Assembly (NCBI RefSeq): GCF_018882125.1
Contig: NZ_JACVOZ010000001.1
Location: forward strand, 310,001-374,000
Origin: Polynucleobacter sp. AP-Melu-500A-A1
Lineage (GTDB): Bacteria; Pseudomonadota; Gammaproteobacteria; Burkholderiales; Burkholderiaceae
DNA length: 64,000 nucleotides
Reading direction: 5' to 3'
Shown one piece after another: positions 1-9,409 of the stretch; positions within the stretch are counted from its first letter, which is position 1, and each line of letters opens with the position of its first letter. The position numbers and the translations under genes are program-made. The notes under the pieces were generated by a model. That model was not told the DNA's origin, did no database searches, and saw only the letters and a program-made list of their open reading frames with translations.

Positions 1-10
1 AGAAATATTA

Positions 11-41
11 GGGATTTTGGTGAAGTTTCTTCCCAAATCCC
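11..41 (+). other. Imperfect hairpin at the left edge
   Basis: GGGATTT (11-17) can pair with AAATCCC (35-41), extended by GG/CC after one mismatch. No T-run follows, so it is not a convincing intrinsic terminator. It lies where the end of an upstream ribosomal protein transcript (probably rpsQ, by usual gene order) would be. Confidence 0.3.
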
Positions 42-108
42 TGATTTAAGTAGTAGAATAGAAGGCTTCTCTAGTTTTATTGGAGAATCAGTGTTTTTCA
101 TTAATTCC

Positions 109-132
109 GGGTTTTAGCTTTCGTTAAAACCC
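109..132 (+). promoter_or_regulatory. Perfect 8-bp hairpin in the rplN leader
   Basis: GGGTTTTA (109-116) pairs exactly with TAAAACCC (125-132) across an 8-base loop, 51 bases before the rplN start. There is no T-run after it. It sits in an unusually long gap (at least 183 bases) for a ribosomal protein operon, so it may be a regulatory or processing element of the rplN leader. Function is not known to me. Confidence 0.4.
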
Positions 133-183
133 ATAGACGGAACCAAGACTGTTTGCCTTTGGCCAATAAGTTGGGGATTAGAA

Positions 184-552
184 ATGATACAAACCGAAAG
201 TAGATTACAGGTCGCCGATAATACTGGCGCCAGTGAAGTTTTATGCATCAAGGTATTGGGCGGCTCAAAGCGTCGTTACGCCAGTATCGGTGATGTCATC
301 AAAGTTAGCGTGAAATCCGCTGCTCCACGTGGCCGTGTAAAAAAAGGTGATATTTATAACGCCGTAGTAGTGAGAACTGCTAAGGGTGTTCGCCGTCCAG
401 ACGGTTCATTGATTAAGTTCGATGCAAACGCTGCGGTATTGCTTAACGCTAAGTTAGAGCCAATTGGCACACGTATCTTTGGACCAGTAACACGCGAGTT
501 GCGTACTGAAAAGTTCATGAAGATCGTTTCTCTCGCCCCCGAAGTTATTTAA
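184..552 (+). CDS. rplN: 50S ribosomal protein L14
   Basis: L14 binds 23S rRNA at the subunit interface and helps form an inter-subunit bridge. The 122-residue protein is the standard family length and shows the L14 signature around residues 60-85 ([16 protein letters not shown]). It is the first gene of a tightly packed block: rplX follows after 9 bases. Unlike the genes after it, it has a long leader with a perfect hairpin, so transcription or processing may restart here. Confidence 0.97.
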   Translation: MIQTESRLQVADNTGASEVLCIKVLGGSKRRYASIGDVIKVSVKSAAPRGRVKKGDIYNAVVVRTAKGVRRPDGSLIKFDANAAVLLNAKLEPIGTRIFGPVTRELRTEKFMKIVSLAPEVI

Positions 553-561
553 GAGGCTGAT

Positions 562-870
562 ATGAAAAAGATTCGTAAAGGTGATTCCGTAGTTCTATTG
601 ACTGGCCGCGATAAAGGCAAGCAAGGAACTGTAACTGCCGTTCTCGAAAACAAATTAGTGATCGAAGGCGTGAATATTTATAAAAAGAGCGTTAAGCCAA
701 ACCCAGCTGCAGGTATAACCGGCGGCATGATTGACAAGACGATGCCTGTTCACATTTCTAATGTGGCTGTGGTTGACGGTAACGGCAAGCCATCACGTGT
801 TGGTATCAAACTCGTTGATGGTAAAAAACAGCGTTTCCTCAAAACCACTGGCGCAACATTGAGCGCATAA
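562..870 (+). CDS. rplX: 50S ribosomal protein L24
   Basis: L24 is an assembly-initiating protein that binds the 5' domain of 23S rRNA. The 102-residue product has the N-terminal KOW motif (about residues 4-30, [20 protein letters not shown]) and the usual bacterial length. It lies between rplN and rplE with short gaps, in the classic spc order, so it is co-transcribed with them. Confidence 0.97.
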   Translation: MKKIRKGDSVVLLTGRDKGKQGTVTAVLENKLVIEGVNIYKKSVKPNPAAGITGGMIDKTMPVHISNVAVVDGNGKPSRVGIKLVDGKKQRFLKTTGATLSA

Positions 871-886
871 GGGGCACGGACAAATT

Positions 887-1429
887 ATGAGCACACGTTT
901 TCAAGAGCACTATCAAGCTAAAGTTGTTGCTGATTTGATTGCCAAATTTGGCTACAAGTCTGCAATGGAAGTTCCACGCATTACTAAAGTTACCCTGAAT
1001 ATGGGCTTGGGTGATGCAGTGAACGACAAGAAGATTATCGAAAATGCAGTTGGCGATTTAACTAAAGTTGCAGGCCAAAAGCCAGTAGTAACTAAAGCCA
1101 AAAAAGCGATTGCAGGTTTCAAAATTCGTCAAGGCTACCCAATCGGTGCCATGGTGACATTGCGTGGTCAACGCATGTATGAATTCTTAGATCGCTTCGT
1201 TACTGTTGCATTGCCACGCGTACGTGACTTCCGTGGAATCTCTGGTAAAGCATTTGACGGCCGCGGTAATTACAACATCGGCGTTAAAGAACAGATCATT
1301 TTCCCTGAAATCGAATACGACAAGATTGATGCCCTCCGTGGTCTCAATATTAGTATTACGACGACCGCTAAAACCGACGAAGAAGCAAAAGCTTTGTTGG
1401 CAGCGTTCAAATTCCCTTTCCGCAATTAA
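887..1429 (+). CDS. rplE: 50S ribosomal protein L5
   Basis: L5 binds 5S rRNA and, with L18 and L25, forms the central protuberance of the large subunit. The protein is 180 residues, normal for proteobacteria, with the L5 signature near residues 57-75 ([19 protein letters not shown]). In E. coli the S8 repressor site overlaps the start of this gene. The 16-base gap here is short and I could not recognise that helix by eye. Confidence 0.97.
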   Translation: MSTRFQEHYQAKVVADLIAKFGYKSAMEVPRITKVTLNMGLGDAVNDKKIIENAVGDLTKVAGQKPVVTKAKKAIAGFKIRQGYPIGAMVTLRGQRMYEFLDRFVTVALPRVRDFRGISGKAFDGRGNYNIGVKEQIIFPEIEYDKIDALRGLNISITTTAKTDEEAKALLAAFKFPFRN

Positions 1430-1438
1430 GAGGCTAAC

Positions 1439-1744
1439 GTGGCAAAACTATCCCTGATTGAGCGCGAGAATAAGCGCGCAAAAACTGTAGAGAAGTACGC
1501 TGTAAAGCGTGCTGAATTGAAAGCGATCATTGCTGATCAAGCACGTAGCGATGAAGAGCGCTATGAAGCTCGCTTAAAACTACAGGCACTTCCACGTAAC
1601 GCAAGCCCGATTCGTCAAAGAAATCGTTGTTCATTAACCGGTCGCCCACGTGGCACATTCCGCAAGTTCGGTTTGGCTCGTAGCAAGATTCGTGAAATCG
1701 CCTTTCGTGGCGAAATCCCCGGTTTAACCAAGGCCAGCTGGTAA
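1439..1744 (+). CDS. rpsN: 30S ribosomal protein S14 (zinc-free long form)
   Basis: S14 helps assemble the head of the 30S subunit. At 101 residues and lacking the paired CxxC motifs, it is the zinc-independent type. The start is GTG at 1439, giving the normal [12 protein letters not shown]-terminus, with AAGAGG just upstream as ribosome binding site. The C-terminal half carries the S14 signature [10 protein letters not shown]. Confidence 0.96.
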   Translation: MAKLSLIERENKRAKTVEKYAVKRAELKAIIADQARSDEERYEARLKLQALPRNASPIRQRNRCSLTGRPRGTFRKFGLARSKIREIAFRGEIPGLTKASW

Positions 1745-1768
1745 GCGGCGAAAGAATTAGGAGAACTC

Positions 1769-2164
1769 ATGAGTATCAGCGATCCAATCGCCGACATGTT
1801 GACAAGGATCCGCAATGCGCAAGCAGTGCAGAAACCCGTAGTCTTGATGCCGTCGTCAAAAGTTAAAGTAGCCATCGCAAAAGTGTTGCAAGATGAAGGC
1901 TATATCGAGAGTTTTGAAATCAAAGGTGAAGCAGCTAAGCCAGTGCTCCACATCGATCTCAAATACTATGCAGGCCGTCCTGTTATTGAGCGTATTGACC
2001 GTGTTTCTACACCAAGTCTACGTATCTATAAAGGCCGTCATGACATTCCAGAAGTAATGAATGGCTTGGGCATTGCAATTATTTCAACCCCTCAAGGCGT
2101 AATGACAGACCGTAAAGCACGTGCAACAGGCGTGGGCGGCGAAGTTATTTGCTACGTAGCTTAA
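1769..2164 (+). CDS. rpsH: 30S ribosomal protein S8
   Basis: S8 binds 16S rRNA helix 21 and in enterobacteria represses translation of its own (spc) operon. The 131-residue protein begins [16 protein letters not shown] and ends with the conserved [16 protein letters not shown] segment, both typical. It is preceded by TAGGAG as ribosome binding site. Confidence 0.97.
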
Positions 2165-2174
2165 GGAGCGAAAT

Positions 2175-2708
2175 ATGTCCCGCGTAGGTAAATCACCAAT
2201 CACAGTTCCTAAGGGCGCTGAAATCAACATCAACGGCGCAACCGTTACTGTTAAAGGTCCATTGGGCACTTTGACACATAACTTGCATCCTTCTGTTGGT
2301 TTAAAACAAGAAGATGGCGTATTGACAGTTGTTGTTAATAACGACTCACCAGAAGCTGGTGCTCAGTCAGGTACGGCGCGTGCTTTGGTTAATAACATGG
2401 TTGTGGGCGTAACTGCTGGCTTTGAGCGCAAGCTCAGCTTGGTAGGCGTTGGTTACCGTGCTGCTGCACAAGGCGATACATTGAAATTGCAGTTGGGTTT
2501 CTCGCACGACATTATTTACAACCTTCCAAAAGGTGTAAAAGCAGAGACTCCATCGCAAACAGAAATCATTATTAAAGGCTCCAACAAGCAGCAAGTTGGC
2601 CAGGTCGCAGCTGAAGTTCGTGCATATCGTTCACCAGAGCCATACAAAGGCAAAGGTGTTCGCTACGTTGACGAAGTTGTGCATCTGAAAGAAACCAAGA
2701 AGAAGTAA
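2175..2708 (+). CDS. rplF: 50S ribosomal protein L6
   Basis: L6 binds 23S rRNA near the sarcin-ricin loop and the factor-binding site. The 177-residue protein contains the two repeated L6 domains and the C-terminal signature [11 protein letters not shown] (about residues 154-164). AAGGAG lies just before the ATG. It is in standard spc order, 10 bases after rpsH. Confidence 0.97.
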   Translation: MSRVGKSPITVPKGAEININGATVTVKGPLGTLTHNLHPSVGLKQEDGVLTVVVNNDSPEAGAQSGTARALVNNMVVGVTAGFERKLSLVGVGYRAAAQGDTLKLQLGFSHDIIYNLPKGVKAETPSQTEIIIKGSNKQQVGQVAAEVRAYRSPEPYKGKGVRYVDEVVHLKETKKK

Positions 2709-2721
2709 GCGAGATTAGAAA

Positions 2722-3075
2722 ATGAATAAAGACGAATCCAGACAAAGACGTGCTCGGCAGACTCGCATTCGCATTGCCGAAGCATTGGCAAATCGCTTAA
2801 CAGTCATCCGTAGCAATACACATATTTCTGCTCAGGTATATAGCCCATGCGGAACCAAAGTTGTTGCAGCTGCTTCAACAATGGAAAAAGAATTACGCCA
2901 GGCGATCAAAAACGGCGGCAACGCTGAAGCTGCGAAACAAATCGGCAAGTTAGTTGCTGAGCGTGCTGTTAAGGCAGGCATTGTTGATGTTGCTTTTGAT
3001 CGTTCCGGTCATCGTTACCACGGCCGTATTAAGGCCTTAGCTGAAGCTGCGCGTGAAGCCGGCCTGAAGTTCTAA
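2722..3075 (+). CDS. rplR: 50S ribosomal protein L18
   Basis: L18 binds 5S rRNA and anchors it to the large subunit. The 117-residue protein has the basic N-terminus ([12 protein letters not shown]) and the conserved C-terminal [25 protein letters not shown]. Length and position between rplF and rpsE are standard. Confidence 0.97.
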   Translation: MNKDESRQRRARQTRIRIAEALANRLTVIRSNTHISAQVYSPCGTKVVAAASTMEKELRQAIKNGGNAEAAKQIGKLVAERAVKAGIVDVAFDRSGHRYHGRIKALAEAAREAGLKF

Positions 3076-3093
3076 AAGGGTTTAGGAAAAAAC

Positions 3094-3612
3094 ATGGCAA
3101 AAATGCAAACTAAGATGCAAAACGAAGAGCGTGATGATGGTCTTCGCGAGAAGATGATCGCTGTCAATCGTGTAACTAAAGTGGTTAAGGGTGGTCGTAT
3201 TCTCGGCTTCGCTGCGCTCACTGTAGTTGGCGATGGTGATGGCCGCATCGGCATGGGTAAAGGTAAATCTAAAGAAGTTCCAGTTGCTGTTCAAAAAGCA
3301 ATGGACGAAGCTCGTCGCAAGATGATCAAAGTTTCCTTACGCAAGGGCACTTTGCAGCATACAGTTACTGGTCAGCATGGCGCTTCACGCGTTTTGATCT
3401 CTCCTGCTAAAGACGGTACTGGAATTATTGCTGGCGGCCCAATGCGCGCGATTTTCGATGTAATGGGCGTAACAAACGTGGTAGCTAAGTCACTTGGCTC
3501 TACAAACCCATACAACTTGGTTCGTGCAACGATTGATGGTTTGAGCAAGATGAGTACTCCTGCTGAGATTGCTGCTAAGCGCGGCAAATCAGTTGAAGAG
3601 ATTCTGGGCTAA
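3094..3612 (+). CDS. rpsE: 30S ribosomal protein S5
   Basis: S5 is important for translational accuracy and for the mRNA entry helicase of the 30S subunit. The 172-residue protein has the N-terminal double-stranded RNA-binding domain with the S5 signature (about residues 28-60, [13 protein letters not shown]...) and the C-terminal S5 domain with [13 protein letters not shown]. It is preceded by TTAGGAAAA as ribosome binding site. Confidence 0.97.
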   Translation: MAKMQTKMQNEERDDGLREKMIAVNRVTKVVKGGRILGFAALTVVGDGDGRIGMGKGKSKEVPVAVQKAMDEARRKMIKVSLRKGTLQHTVTGQHGASRVLISPAKDGTGIIAGGPMRAIFDVMGVTNVVAKSLGSTNPYNLVRATIDGLSKMSTPAEIAAKRGKSVEEILG

Positions 3613-3636
3613 GACCAAAAGATTAGGAATCTATAA

Positions 3637-3825
3637 ATGACAACATCTAACTCTAAAGTCAAACTGCAATTAGTTCGCAGCTTGATCGGCACACGCGAAA
3701 GCCATCGTGCAACTGTACGTGGCTTAGGCCTTGGTCGTATTAATTCAGTTTCTGAATTAGAAGATACGCCAGCTGTTCGCGGCATGATTAATAAAGTTTC
3801 TTATCTAGTTAAGGTCGTTGGCTAA
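3637..3825 (+). CDS. rpmD: 50S ribosomal protein L30
   Basis: L30 is a small surface protein of the large subunit. The 62-residue product has the typical [24 protein letters not shown] core and is within the usual length range. It lies between rpsE and rplO in canonical order, with TTAGGAA 9 bases before the ATG. Confidence 0.95.
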   Translation: MTTSNSKVKLQLVRSLIGTRESHRATVRGLGLGRINSVSELEDTPAVRGMINKVSYLVKVVG

Positions 3826-3852
3826 TAACTAGCAAGTAAATAGGCGAAGAAT

Positions 3853-4293
3853 ATGGAACTCAATACACTCAAGCCCGCAGAGGGCTCCAAGAAAAACCGT
3901 CGTCGCGTAGGTCGCGGCATTGGCTCTGGTCTTGGTAAAACTGCTGGCCGTGGTCATAAAGGTCAAAAATCACGTTCTGGTGGTTTCCACAAGGTTGGAT
4001 TCGAGGGCGGTCAGATGCCTATGTATCGTCGTTTGCCAAAACGCGGTTTCGTGTCTTTGACACGTCGTCACGTTGGTCAAATTACCTTGAACGACTTAGC
4101 AAAAATTAACTTACCAGAAGTAGATCTTTTGGTATTGAAGGCTCATGGCTTTGCAGGCGAGCAAATTACTTCAGTTAAGGTTATCAAAACTGGTGAACTC
4201 AAGATTGCTGTAACCCTTAAGGGTCTTACAGCAACAGCTGGTGCAAAAGCTGCTATTGAAGCGGCTGGTGGCAAATTAGTTGAGTTAGCTTAA
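3853..4293 (+). CDS. rplO: 50S ribosomal protein L15
   Basis: L15 binds 23S rRNA late in assembly and reaches deep into the subunit. The 146-residue protein has the glycine- and arginine-rich N-terminal extension ([21 protein letters not shown]) followed by the globular L15 domain. It is followed after 18 bases by secY, as in most bacteria. Confidence 0.97.
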   Translation: MELNTLKPAEGSKKNRRRVGRGIGSGLGKTAGRGHKGQKSRSGGFHKVGFEGGQMPMYRRLPKRGFVSLTRRHVGQITLNDLAKINLPEVDLLVLKAHGFAGEQITSVKVIKTGELKIAVTLKGLTATAGAKAAIEAAGGKLVELA

Positions 4294-4311
4294 TAGGTTC
4301 ACTGATTAGAC

Positions 4312-5649
4312 ATGGCATTAGCACCTACCAATAACGCAAGCACTGCAGCAACAGGGGGCAAGTTTGGCGAATTACGCCAGCGCTTGATATTCCTGGTGTT
4401 GGCTTTGATCGTGTTCCGTTTGGGTGCTCATATCCCGGTACCTGGAATCGATCCTGATCAGTTGGCGCAATTATTCTCTGGCCAAAAAGATGGAATCTTG
4501 GGAATGTTTAACCTGTTCTCAGGTGGTGCTTTATCCCGCTTTACTGTATTTGCCTTGGGAATCATGCCGTATATCTCTGCTTCGATCATCATGCAGTTGA
4601 TGACGATTGTGATTCCATCTTTAGAGGCCCTGAAAAAAGAAGGCCAAGCCGGCCAGCGCAAGATTACTCAGTACACTCGCTACGGTACTGTGCTCTTGGC
4701 GACATTCCAGGCTCTGGGAATTTCAGTTGCATTGCAAGCTCAGCCAGGATTGGTGATTAATCCAGGCCTGATGTTTGAAGTAAATACGGTCGTAACTTTA
4801 GTGACTGGCACGATGTTCTTGATGTGGCTTGGAGAGCAAATTACAGAGCGTGGTTTAGGTAATGGTATTTCGATCATTATTTTTGGCGGTATTGTTTCTG
4901 GTTTGCCAAATGCCTTAGCTAGCTTATTAGAACTAGTACGTACTGGTTCAATGAATATTATTTCCGCATTGCTCATCGTGGTAATTTGCGTAGCAGTGAC
5001 TTATTTTGTGGTGTTTGTAGAGCGCGGTCAGCGCCGTATCTTGGTTAACTACGCTAAGCGTCAAGTCGGTAACAAGATTTATGGTGGTCAATCTTCTTAT
5101 TTCCCATTGAAGCTGAACATGGCAGGCGTTATTCCTCCTATTTTTGCATCATCAATTATTTTGTTCCCTGCAACGATTGCTGGATGGTTTACTTCTGGTG
5201 AGCCGACTAATATGTTTAGCAGAATCATTAAAGATTTGGCGGCAACATTGGCTCCAGGACAACCTGTTTATACAATTTTGTACGCAGCTGCAATTATTTT
5301 CTTCTGCTTTTTCTATACCGCATTGGTATTCAATAGTCGTGAGACAGCTGAAAACTTGAAGAAGAGCGGCGCCTTTGTTCCAGGTATTCGTCCCGGTGAT
5401 CAGACAGCGCGTTATATCGATAAGATTTTGGTGCGCTTGACTTTGGCCGGTGCTATTTATATGGTTTTGGTTTGCTTGTTACCAGAATTCTTAGTGTTGA
5501 AGTACAACGTGCCGTTCTATTTTGGCGGTACTTCATTGTTGATTATTGTTGTTGTTGCAATGGATTTCATGGCGCAAGTACAGTCATTTGTCATGCAGCA
5601 GCAGTACGGCTCTTTGATGAAAAAAGCTAACTTTAAGATGGGCGCCTAA
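4312..5649 (+). CDS. secY: Preprotein translocase channel subunit SecY
   Basis: SecY forms the protein-conducting channel of the Sec translocon in the inner membrane. The 445-residue protein shows about ten hydrophobic segments, the plug region after the first one and the SecY signature [10 protein letters not shown] (about residues 43-52), plus the conserved cytoplasmic loop with [11 protein letters not shown]. Its position between rplO and infA is canonical, which couples the channel to ribosome production. Confidence 0.97.
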   Translation: MALAPTNNASTAATGGKFGELRQRLIFLVLALIVFRLGAHIPVPGIDPDQLAQLFSGQKDGILGMFNLFSGGALSRFTVFALGIMPYISASIIMQLMTIVIPSLEALKKEGQAGQRKITQYTRYGTVLLATFQALGISVALQAQPGLVINPGLMFEVNTVVTLVTGTMFLMWLGEQITERGLGNGISIIIFGGIVSGLPNALASLLELVRTGSMNIISALLIVVICVAVTYFVVFVERGQRRILVNYAKRQVGNKIYGGQSSYFPLKLNMAGVIPPIFASSIILFPATIAGWFTSGEPTNMFSRIIKDLAATLAPGQPVYTILYAAAIIFFCFFYTALVFNSRETAENLKKSGAFVPGIRPGDQTARYIDKILVRLTLAGAIYMVLVCLLPEFLVLKYNVPFYFGGTSLLIIVVVAMDFMAQVQSFVMQQQYGSLMKKANFKMGA

Positions 5650-5653
5650 CTGA

Positions 5654-5872
5654 ATGTCTAAAGACGATGTAATTCAGATGGCGGGAGAAGTTGTAGAGAA
5701 TTTGCCGAATGCGATGTTTCGCGTGAAGTTGGAAAATGGACATGTAGTTTTAGGCCATATTTCCGGAAAGATGCGGATGCATTACATCCGAATTTTGCCG
5801 GGAGATAAGGTGACGGTGGAGATGACTCCATACGACCTGACGAGAGCCAGAATTATTTTCCGAGCGAAGTAA
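5654..5872 (+). CDS. infA: Translation initiation factor IF-1
   Basis: IF-1 occupies the 30S A site during initiation. The 72-residue protein is a single S1/OB-fold domain starting [19 protein letters not shown], the exact family length. It starts 4 bases after the secY stop, so it is probably translationally coupled to secY. Confidence 0.97.
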   Translation: MSKDDVIQMAGEVVENLPNAMFRVKLENGHVVLGHISGKMRMHYIRILPGDKVTVEMTPYDLTRARIIFRAK

Positions 5873-5906
5873 AGATTAAGTTGTACCTATTTTTAAGAGG
5901 TGAGTT

Positions 5907-6023
5907 ATGAAAGTTTTAGCATCCGTTAAGTGTATTTGCAGAAATTGCAAGATCATTAAGCGCAAACGCGTTGTGCGTGTGATCTGTTCTTCAGATGCAC
6001 GTCATAAGCAGCGTCAAGGCTGA
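5907..6023 (+). CDS. rpmJ: 50S ribosomal protein L36
   Basis: A 38-residue basic protein beginning [20 protein letters not shown]. It has the zinc-ribbon ligands of the C+ form (C11, C14, C27 and H33). L36 sits near the peptidyl transferase region of 23S rRNA. AAGAGG lies just upstream of the ATG. Position between infA and rpsM is canonical. Confidence 0.96.
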   Translation: MKVLASVKCICRNCKIIKRKRVVRVICSSDARHKQRQG

Positions 6024-6046
6024 TTGATTAATTAAGAGGAAATCTC

Positions 6047-6412
6047 ATGGCACGTATCGCTGGGGTAAATATCCCAAATCATCAACACACTGTCATTGGT
6101 TTGACAGCAATTTTTGGCATTGGTACAACTCGTGCTAACAAAATTTGCAAAACCACAGGTGTTGCTATCGACAAAAAAGTAAAAGATCTTACTGACGCTG
6201 ACTTGGAAAAGTTGCGTGATGAAGTAGGTAAGTTCATCACCGAAGGTGACCTTCGTCGTGAAGTAACTATGAGCATCAAGCGTTTGATGGACTTGGGTTG
6301 CTACCGTGGCGTACGTCATCGCAAAGGCTTGCCAGTACGTGGTCAACGTACCAAGACTAATGCGCGTACCCGTAAGGGCCCACGCAAGTCTGGCGTGCAA
6401 CTGAAGAAATAA
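6047..6412 (+). CDS. rpsM: 30S ribosomal protein S13
   Basis: S13 contacts the P-site tRNA and forms bridges with the 50S subunit. The 121-residue protein begins [13 protein letters not shown] and ends in the basic [12 protein letters not shown] tail that reaches into the decoding site. The gap to rpmJ is only 23 bases, too short for the S4-binding pseudoknot that precedes rpsM in gammaproteobacteria. Confidence 0.97.
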   Translation: MARIAGVNIPNHQHTVIGLTAIFGIGTTRANKICKTTGVAIDKKVKDLTDADLEKLRDEVGKFITEGDLRREVTMSIKRLMDLGCYRGVRHRKGLPVRGQRTKTNARTRKGPRKSGVQLKK

Positions 6413-6430
6413 TCAAGAAAGTTTATTGAC

Positions 6431-6838
6431 ATGGCAAAACAACAATCCGCTTCTGCAGCTTCACAGCGCACTCGTAAGAAGGTTAAAAAGAACGTTGCTG
6501 ACGGTATTGCACACGTTCACGCTTCTTTTAATAACACCATTATTACGATTACCGATCGTCAAGGAAATGCGCTTTCATGGGCAACTTCTGGTGGTCAGGG
6601 CTTTAAGGGCTCACGTAAATCAACACCTTTTGCTGCTCAGGTAGCTGCAGAAGTTGCTGGTAAAGCTGCCGTTGAATGCGGCATTAAGAATTTGGAAGTT
6701 CAGATCAAGGGTCCAGGCCCAGGTCGTGAATCAGCCGTTCGCGCATTGAACTCATTGGGTATCAAGATCACTGAGATTCAAGACGTAACTCCAGTTCCAC
6801 ACAATGGTTGCCGTCCTCCTAAGCGTCGTCGTATTTAA
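6431..6838 (+). CDS. rpsK: 30S ribosomal protein S11
   Basis: S11 lies on the platform of the 30S subunit near the mRNA exit. The 135-residue protein has the C-terminal S11 signature ([21 protein letters not shown]). It is 18 bases after rpsM. The 113 bases to rpsD form the longest gap in the alpha part of the cluster. Confidence 0.97.
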   Translation: MAKQQSASAASQRTRKKVKKNVADGIAHVHASFNNTIITITDRQGNALSWATSGGQGFKGSRKSTPFAAQVAAEVAGKAAVECGIKNLEVQIKGPGPGRESAVRALNSLGIKITEIQDVTPVPHNGCRPPKRRRI

Positions 6839-6902
6839 GCTGGGAAGTTGGTAGTTTAAGTTTTAGTAGTTTTTTAAAGCCCACTGTTCATCTGATTTAA
6901 AA

Positions 6903-6933
6903 GGTGAACTCACCGCCGGTCGAAAGACTGCGG
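6903..6933 (+). promoter_or_regulatory. Tandem overlapping hairpins in the rpsD leader
   Basis: A short hairpin GGTG/CACC (6903-6914) overlaps a stronger one at 6913-6933. In the latter CCGC pairs with GCGG and, after one bulged C, GGTC pairs with GACT, closed by a GAAA (GNRA) tetraloop at 6922-6925. The two share the CC at 6913-6914, so they are partly mutually exclusive. The structure ends 19 bases before the rpsD start and could control its translation, for example by S4 autoregulation (inference). Confidence 0.45.
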
Positions 6934-6951
6934 CAAAGAAAGGAAAGCATC

Positions 6952-7575
6952 GTGGCACGTTACTTAGGGCCTAAGGCCAAGTTAGCACGTCGGGAAGGTA
7001 CCGACTTATTTTTAAAGAGCGCACGTCGCGCCCTGTCGGACAAGTGCAAGTTAGATACTAAGCCTGGTCAACATGGCCGTACATCTGGCTCAAGAACATC
7101 TGACTACGGTAATCAATTGCGTGAAAAGCAAAAGGTTAAGCGTATGTACGGAATTTTAGAGCGCCAGTTCCGTCGTTACTTCGCAGAAGCTGAGCGTCGT
7201 AAGGGTAATACTGGTTCTACATTGCTCCAGTTATTAGAGTCACGTCTCGATAACGTGGTCTATCGCATGGGCTTTGGTTCAACTCGCGCCGAAGCACGTC
7301 AGTTGGTTTCTCATGGCGCCATCACATTAAATGGCAGCGCTGTGAATATTCCATCCATTCAGGTGAAGCCTGGCGATGTCGTTGCTATTCGTGAAAAAGC
7401 GAAAAAGCAAGTTCGTATTGCTGAATCATTGAATTTAGTTGGGCAAATGACCGCTATTACTTGGGTGTCTGTTGATGCAACTAAGCTAGAAGGAACATTT
7501 AAGCAGGTGCCCGACCGCGAAGACATCAGTGGTGAAATTAATGAAAGTTTGATCGTCGAATTGTATTCACGCTAA
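6952..7575 (+). CDS. rpsD: 30S ribosomal protein S4
   Basis: S4 nucleates 30S assembly on 16S rRNA and in many bacteria represses its own operon. I place the start at GTG 6952, which gives [18 protein letters not shown] and 207 residues, the usual betaproteobacterial length, with AAAGGAAAG just upstream. An in-frame ATG at 6904 would add 16 non-conserved residues that overlap the leader hairpin. The S4 RNA-binding domain is at about residues 97-160 ([25 protein letters not shown]). Confidence 0.95.
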   Translation: MARYLGPKAKLARREGTDLFLKSARRALSDKCKLDTKPGQHGRTSGSRTSDYGNQLREKQKVKRMYGILERQFRRYFAEAERRKGNTGSTLLQLLESRLDNVVYRMGFGSTRAEARQLVSHGAITLNGSAVNIPSIQVKPGDVVAIREKAKKQVRIAESLNLVGQMTAITWVSVDATKLEGTFKQVPDREDISGEINESLIVELYSR

Positions 7576-7597
7576 TTAGGCACTATCAAGGAAAAAT

Positions 7598-8578
7598 ATG
7601 CAAACAAATTTGCTCAAGCCAAAAATTATTTCTGTTGAAGCGCTTACCGCCAACCAAGCTAAGGTTGTTATGGAGCCGTTCGAGCGTGGTTATGGCCACA
7701 CACTCGGAAACGCATTACGTCGCGTACTTCTCTCCTCGATGGTAGGTTATGCGCCAACTGAAGTAGCTATTGCAGGCGTAGTTCATGAGTACTCCACATT
7801 AGATGGAGTTCAAGAGGACGTAGTTAACCTCTTGCTCAACCTTAAAGGTATCGTATTTAAGTTGCAGTCTCGTGACGAAGTCACTATCAATTTGCGTAAA
7901 GAAGGCCCAGGCGTTGTTACGGCAAAAGATATTGATTTGCCACACGATGTCGAAATCATTAACCCTGATCACGTCATTGCCCACTTATCTGCTGGTGGTA
8001 AGTTGGACATGCAGATCAAGGTTGAAAAAGGCCGTGGCTATGTTCCAGGTAATGTTCGTCAATATAACGACGAAACTACCAAGATCATTGGTCGTATCGT
8101 ATTGGATGCTTCATTTAGTCCAGTAAGCCGTGTTAGCTATGCTGTTGAGTCTGCTCGTGTTGAGCAACGTACTGACCTCGATCGTCTCGTGATGACTATT
8201 GAAACTAACGGTGTGTTGTCCCCCGAAGAAGCAATTCGTCAAGCGGCTAGCATCTTGGTTGATCAATTAGTTGTATTCGCAGCCCTCGAAAGCAGCGAAG
8301 TTTCTGGTGATCTCGCACCAAGCCGCTCTTCAATGGTTGATCCAATGTTGATGCGTCCGGTTGATGACCTCGAGCTCACAGTGCGCTCTGCAAACTGCTT
8401 GAAGGCTGAGAATATTTACTACATCGGTGACTTGATTCAACGTACAGAAAATGAATTGTTGAAGACGCCTAATTTGGGTCGTAAGTCTTTGAATGAAATT
8501 AAAGACGTATTGGCTGCTCGTGGCTTAAGTCTTGGCATGAAACTCGAAAGCTGGCCTCCAGCTAACCTCGAGAAATAA
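7598..8578 (+). CDS. rpoA: RNA polymerase alpha subunit
   Basis: RpoA dimerises to start core RNA polymerase assembly, and its C-terminal domain contacts UP elements and activators. The 326-residue protein has the N-terminal dimerisation/insert domains (conserved [18 protein letters not shown], about residues 31-48) and the C-terminal domain from about residue 250 with the helix-hairpin-helix segment ([23 protein letters not shown]). It lies between rpsD and rplQ as usual. Confidence 0.98.
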   Translation: MQTNLLKPKIISVEALTANQAKVVMEPFERGYGHTLGNALRRVLLSSMVGYAPTEVAIAGVVHEYSTLDGVQEDVVNLLLNLKGIVFKLQSRDEVTINLRKEGPGVVTAKDIDLPHDVEIINPDHVIAHLSAGGKLDMQIKVEKGRGYVPGNVRQYNDETTKIIGRIVLDASFSPVSRVSYAVESARVEQRTDLDRLVMTIETNGVLSPEEAIRQAASILVDQLVVFAALESSEVSGDLAPSRSSMVDPMLMRPVDDLELTVRSANCLKAENIYYIGDLIQRTENELLKTPNLGRKSLNEIKDVLAARGLSLGMKLESWPPANLEK

Positions 8579-8594
8579 TTAGAAAGGAAGCATC

Positions 8595-8990
8595 ATGCGT
8601 CACGGAAACGGCTTACGCAAACTAAATAGAACATCTTCACATCGCTTGGCGATGCTGCGCAATATGTCCAATTCTCTTTTGGAGCACGAAGTCATTAAAA
8701 CGACTTTGCCAAAAGCAAAAGAATTGCGCATGGTTGTTGAGCCTTTGATTACCTTGGGTAAAAAAGACAACTTAGCTAACCGTCGCTTGGCATTCAATCG
8801 CACTCGTGATCGCGATATCGTGGCTAAACTCTTTACAGAGCTTGGACCACGTTATGCAACAAGACCAGGCGGCTACCTTCGTATTTTGAAGTTTGGCTTC
8901 CGTCATGGCGATAATGCACCAATGGCTTTGGTTGAGTTGGTTGATCGTCCAGAAGTTGAAGAAACAGCAGCAGTAGCGCAAGAGGCTTAA
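8595..8990 (+). CDS. rplQ: 50S ribosomal protein L17
   Basis: L17 is near the peptide exit tunnel of the large subunit. The 131-residue protein starts [17 protein letters not shown], typical of the family. It is the last gene of the ribosomal cluster and is followed 15 bases later by a strong terminator. Confidence 0.97.
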   Translation: MRHGNGLRKLNRTSSHRLAMLRNMSNSLLEHEVIKTTLPKAKELRMVVEPLITLGKKDNLANRRLAFNRTRDRDIVAKLFTELGPRYATRPGGYLRILKFGFRHGDNAPMALVELVDRPEVEETAAVAQEA

Positions 8991-9005
8991 GTCTTGCAGC
9001 TATTT

Positions 9006-9034
9006 AAAAAGCCAGGCTTCGGTCTGGCTTTTTT
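9006..9034 (+). terminator. Intrinsic terminator of the ribosomal protein/rpoA operon
   Basis: GCCAGGC pairs with GTCTGGC (one G-U pair) around a TTCG tetraloop. The stem is flanked by an A-run before and a run of six Ts after. This is a textbook rho-independent terminator directly after rplQ. Confidence 0.9.
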
Positions 9035-9058
9035 CATTGATGGGTTTATAAATACATA

Positions 9059-9409
9059 ATGTCAGAAAACGCCCCAGTTAGTCCCAGCAAGCTTTTGGTG
9101 GTGGTAACTAGTCTTCCTGATTTGGAGGCTGCTAAAGGTATGGCTAATGCTTTAGTAGAGAGCAATTTAGCTGCCTGTGTGCAGCTTATGGGTGGTATTC
9201 AATCGATTTATCGCTGGGAAGGAAAGATTTGCGTAGAGCAAGAAGTACTGCTCTTCGCAAAGACGACTGCTGGGAGGTGGCCAGAGATTTCTGCATTTAT
9301 TCAAAGCGCTCACCCTTATGACTTGCCAGAAATTTTGGCTTATTCACCAGAGCAATATGAAAGGCAATACGGCAAGTGGGTGGAGTCTGAGGTAAATTCG
9401 AAGACATGA
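9059..9409 (+). CDS. cutA: Divalent-cation tolerance protein CutA
   Basis: A 116-residue CutA1-family protein: a small trimeric, PII-like fold protein linked to copper/divalent-metal tolerance. Family landmarks include NLAACVQLM, IQSIYRWEGK and the C-terminal HPYDLPEILAY. It overlaps dsbD by 4 bases (ATGA), so the two are co-translated. The cutA-dsbD pair is conserved in many proteobacteria, which hints at a shared role in metal/thiol homeostasis. Confidence 0.93.
   Translation: MSENAPVSPSKLLVVVTSLPDLEAAKGMANALVESNLAACVQLMGGIQSIYRWEGKICVEQEVLLFAKTTAGRWPEISAFIQSAHPYDLPEILAYSPEQYERQYGKWVESEVNSKT

Noticed and set aside
6904..6951. N-terminal extension of S4 from ATG 6904
   Set aside because: It adds 16 residues absent from S4 proteins and overlaps the leader hairpins. 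The GTG at 6952 has the ribosome binding site and the conserved MARYLGP start.
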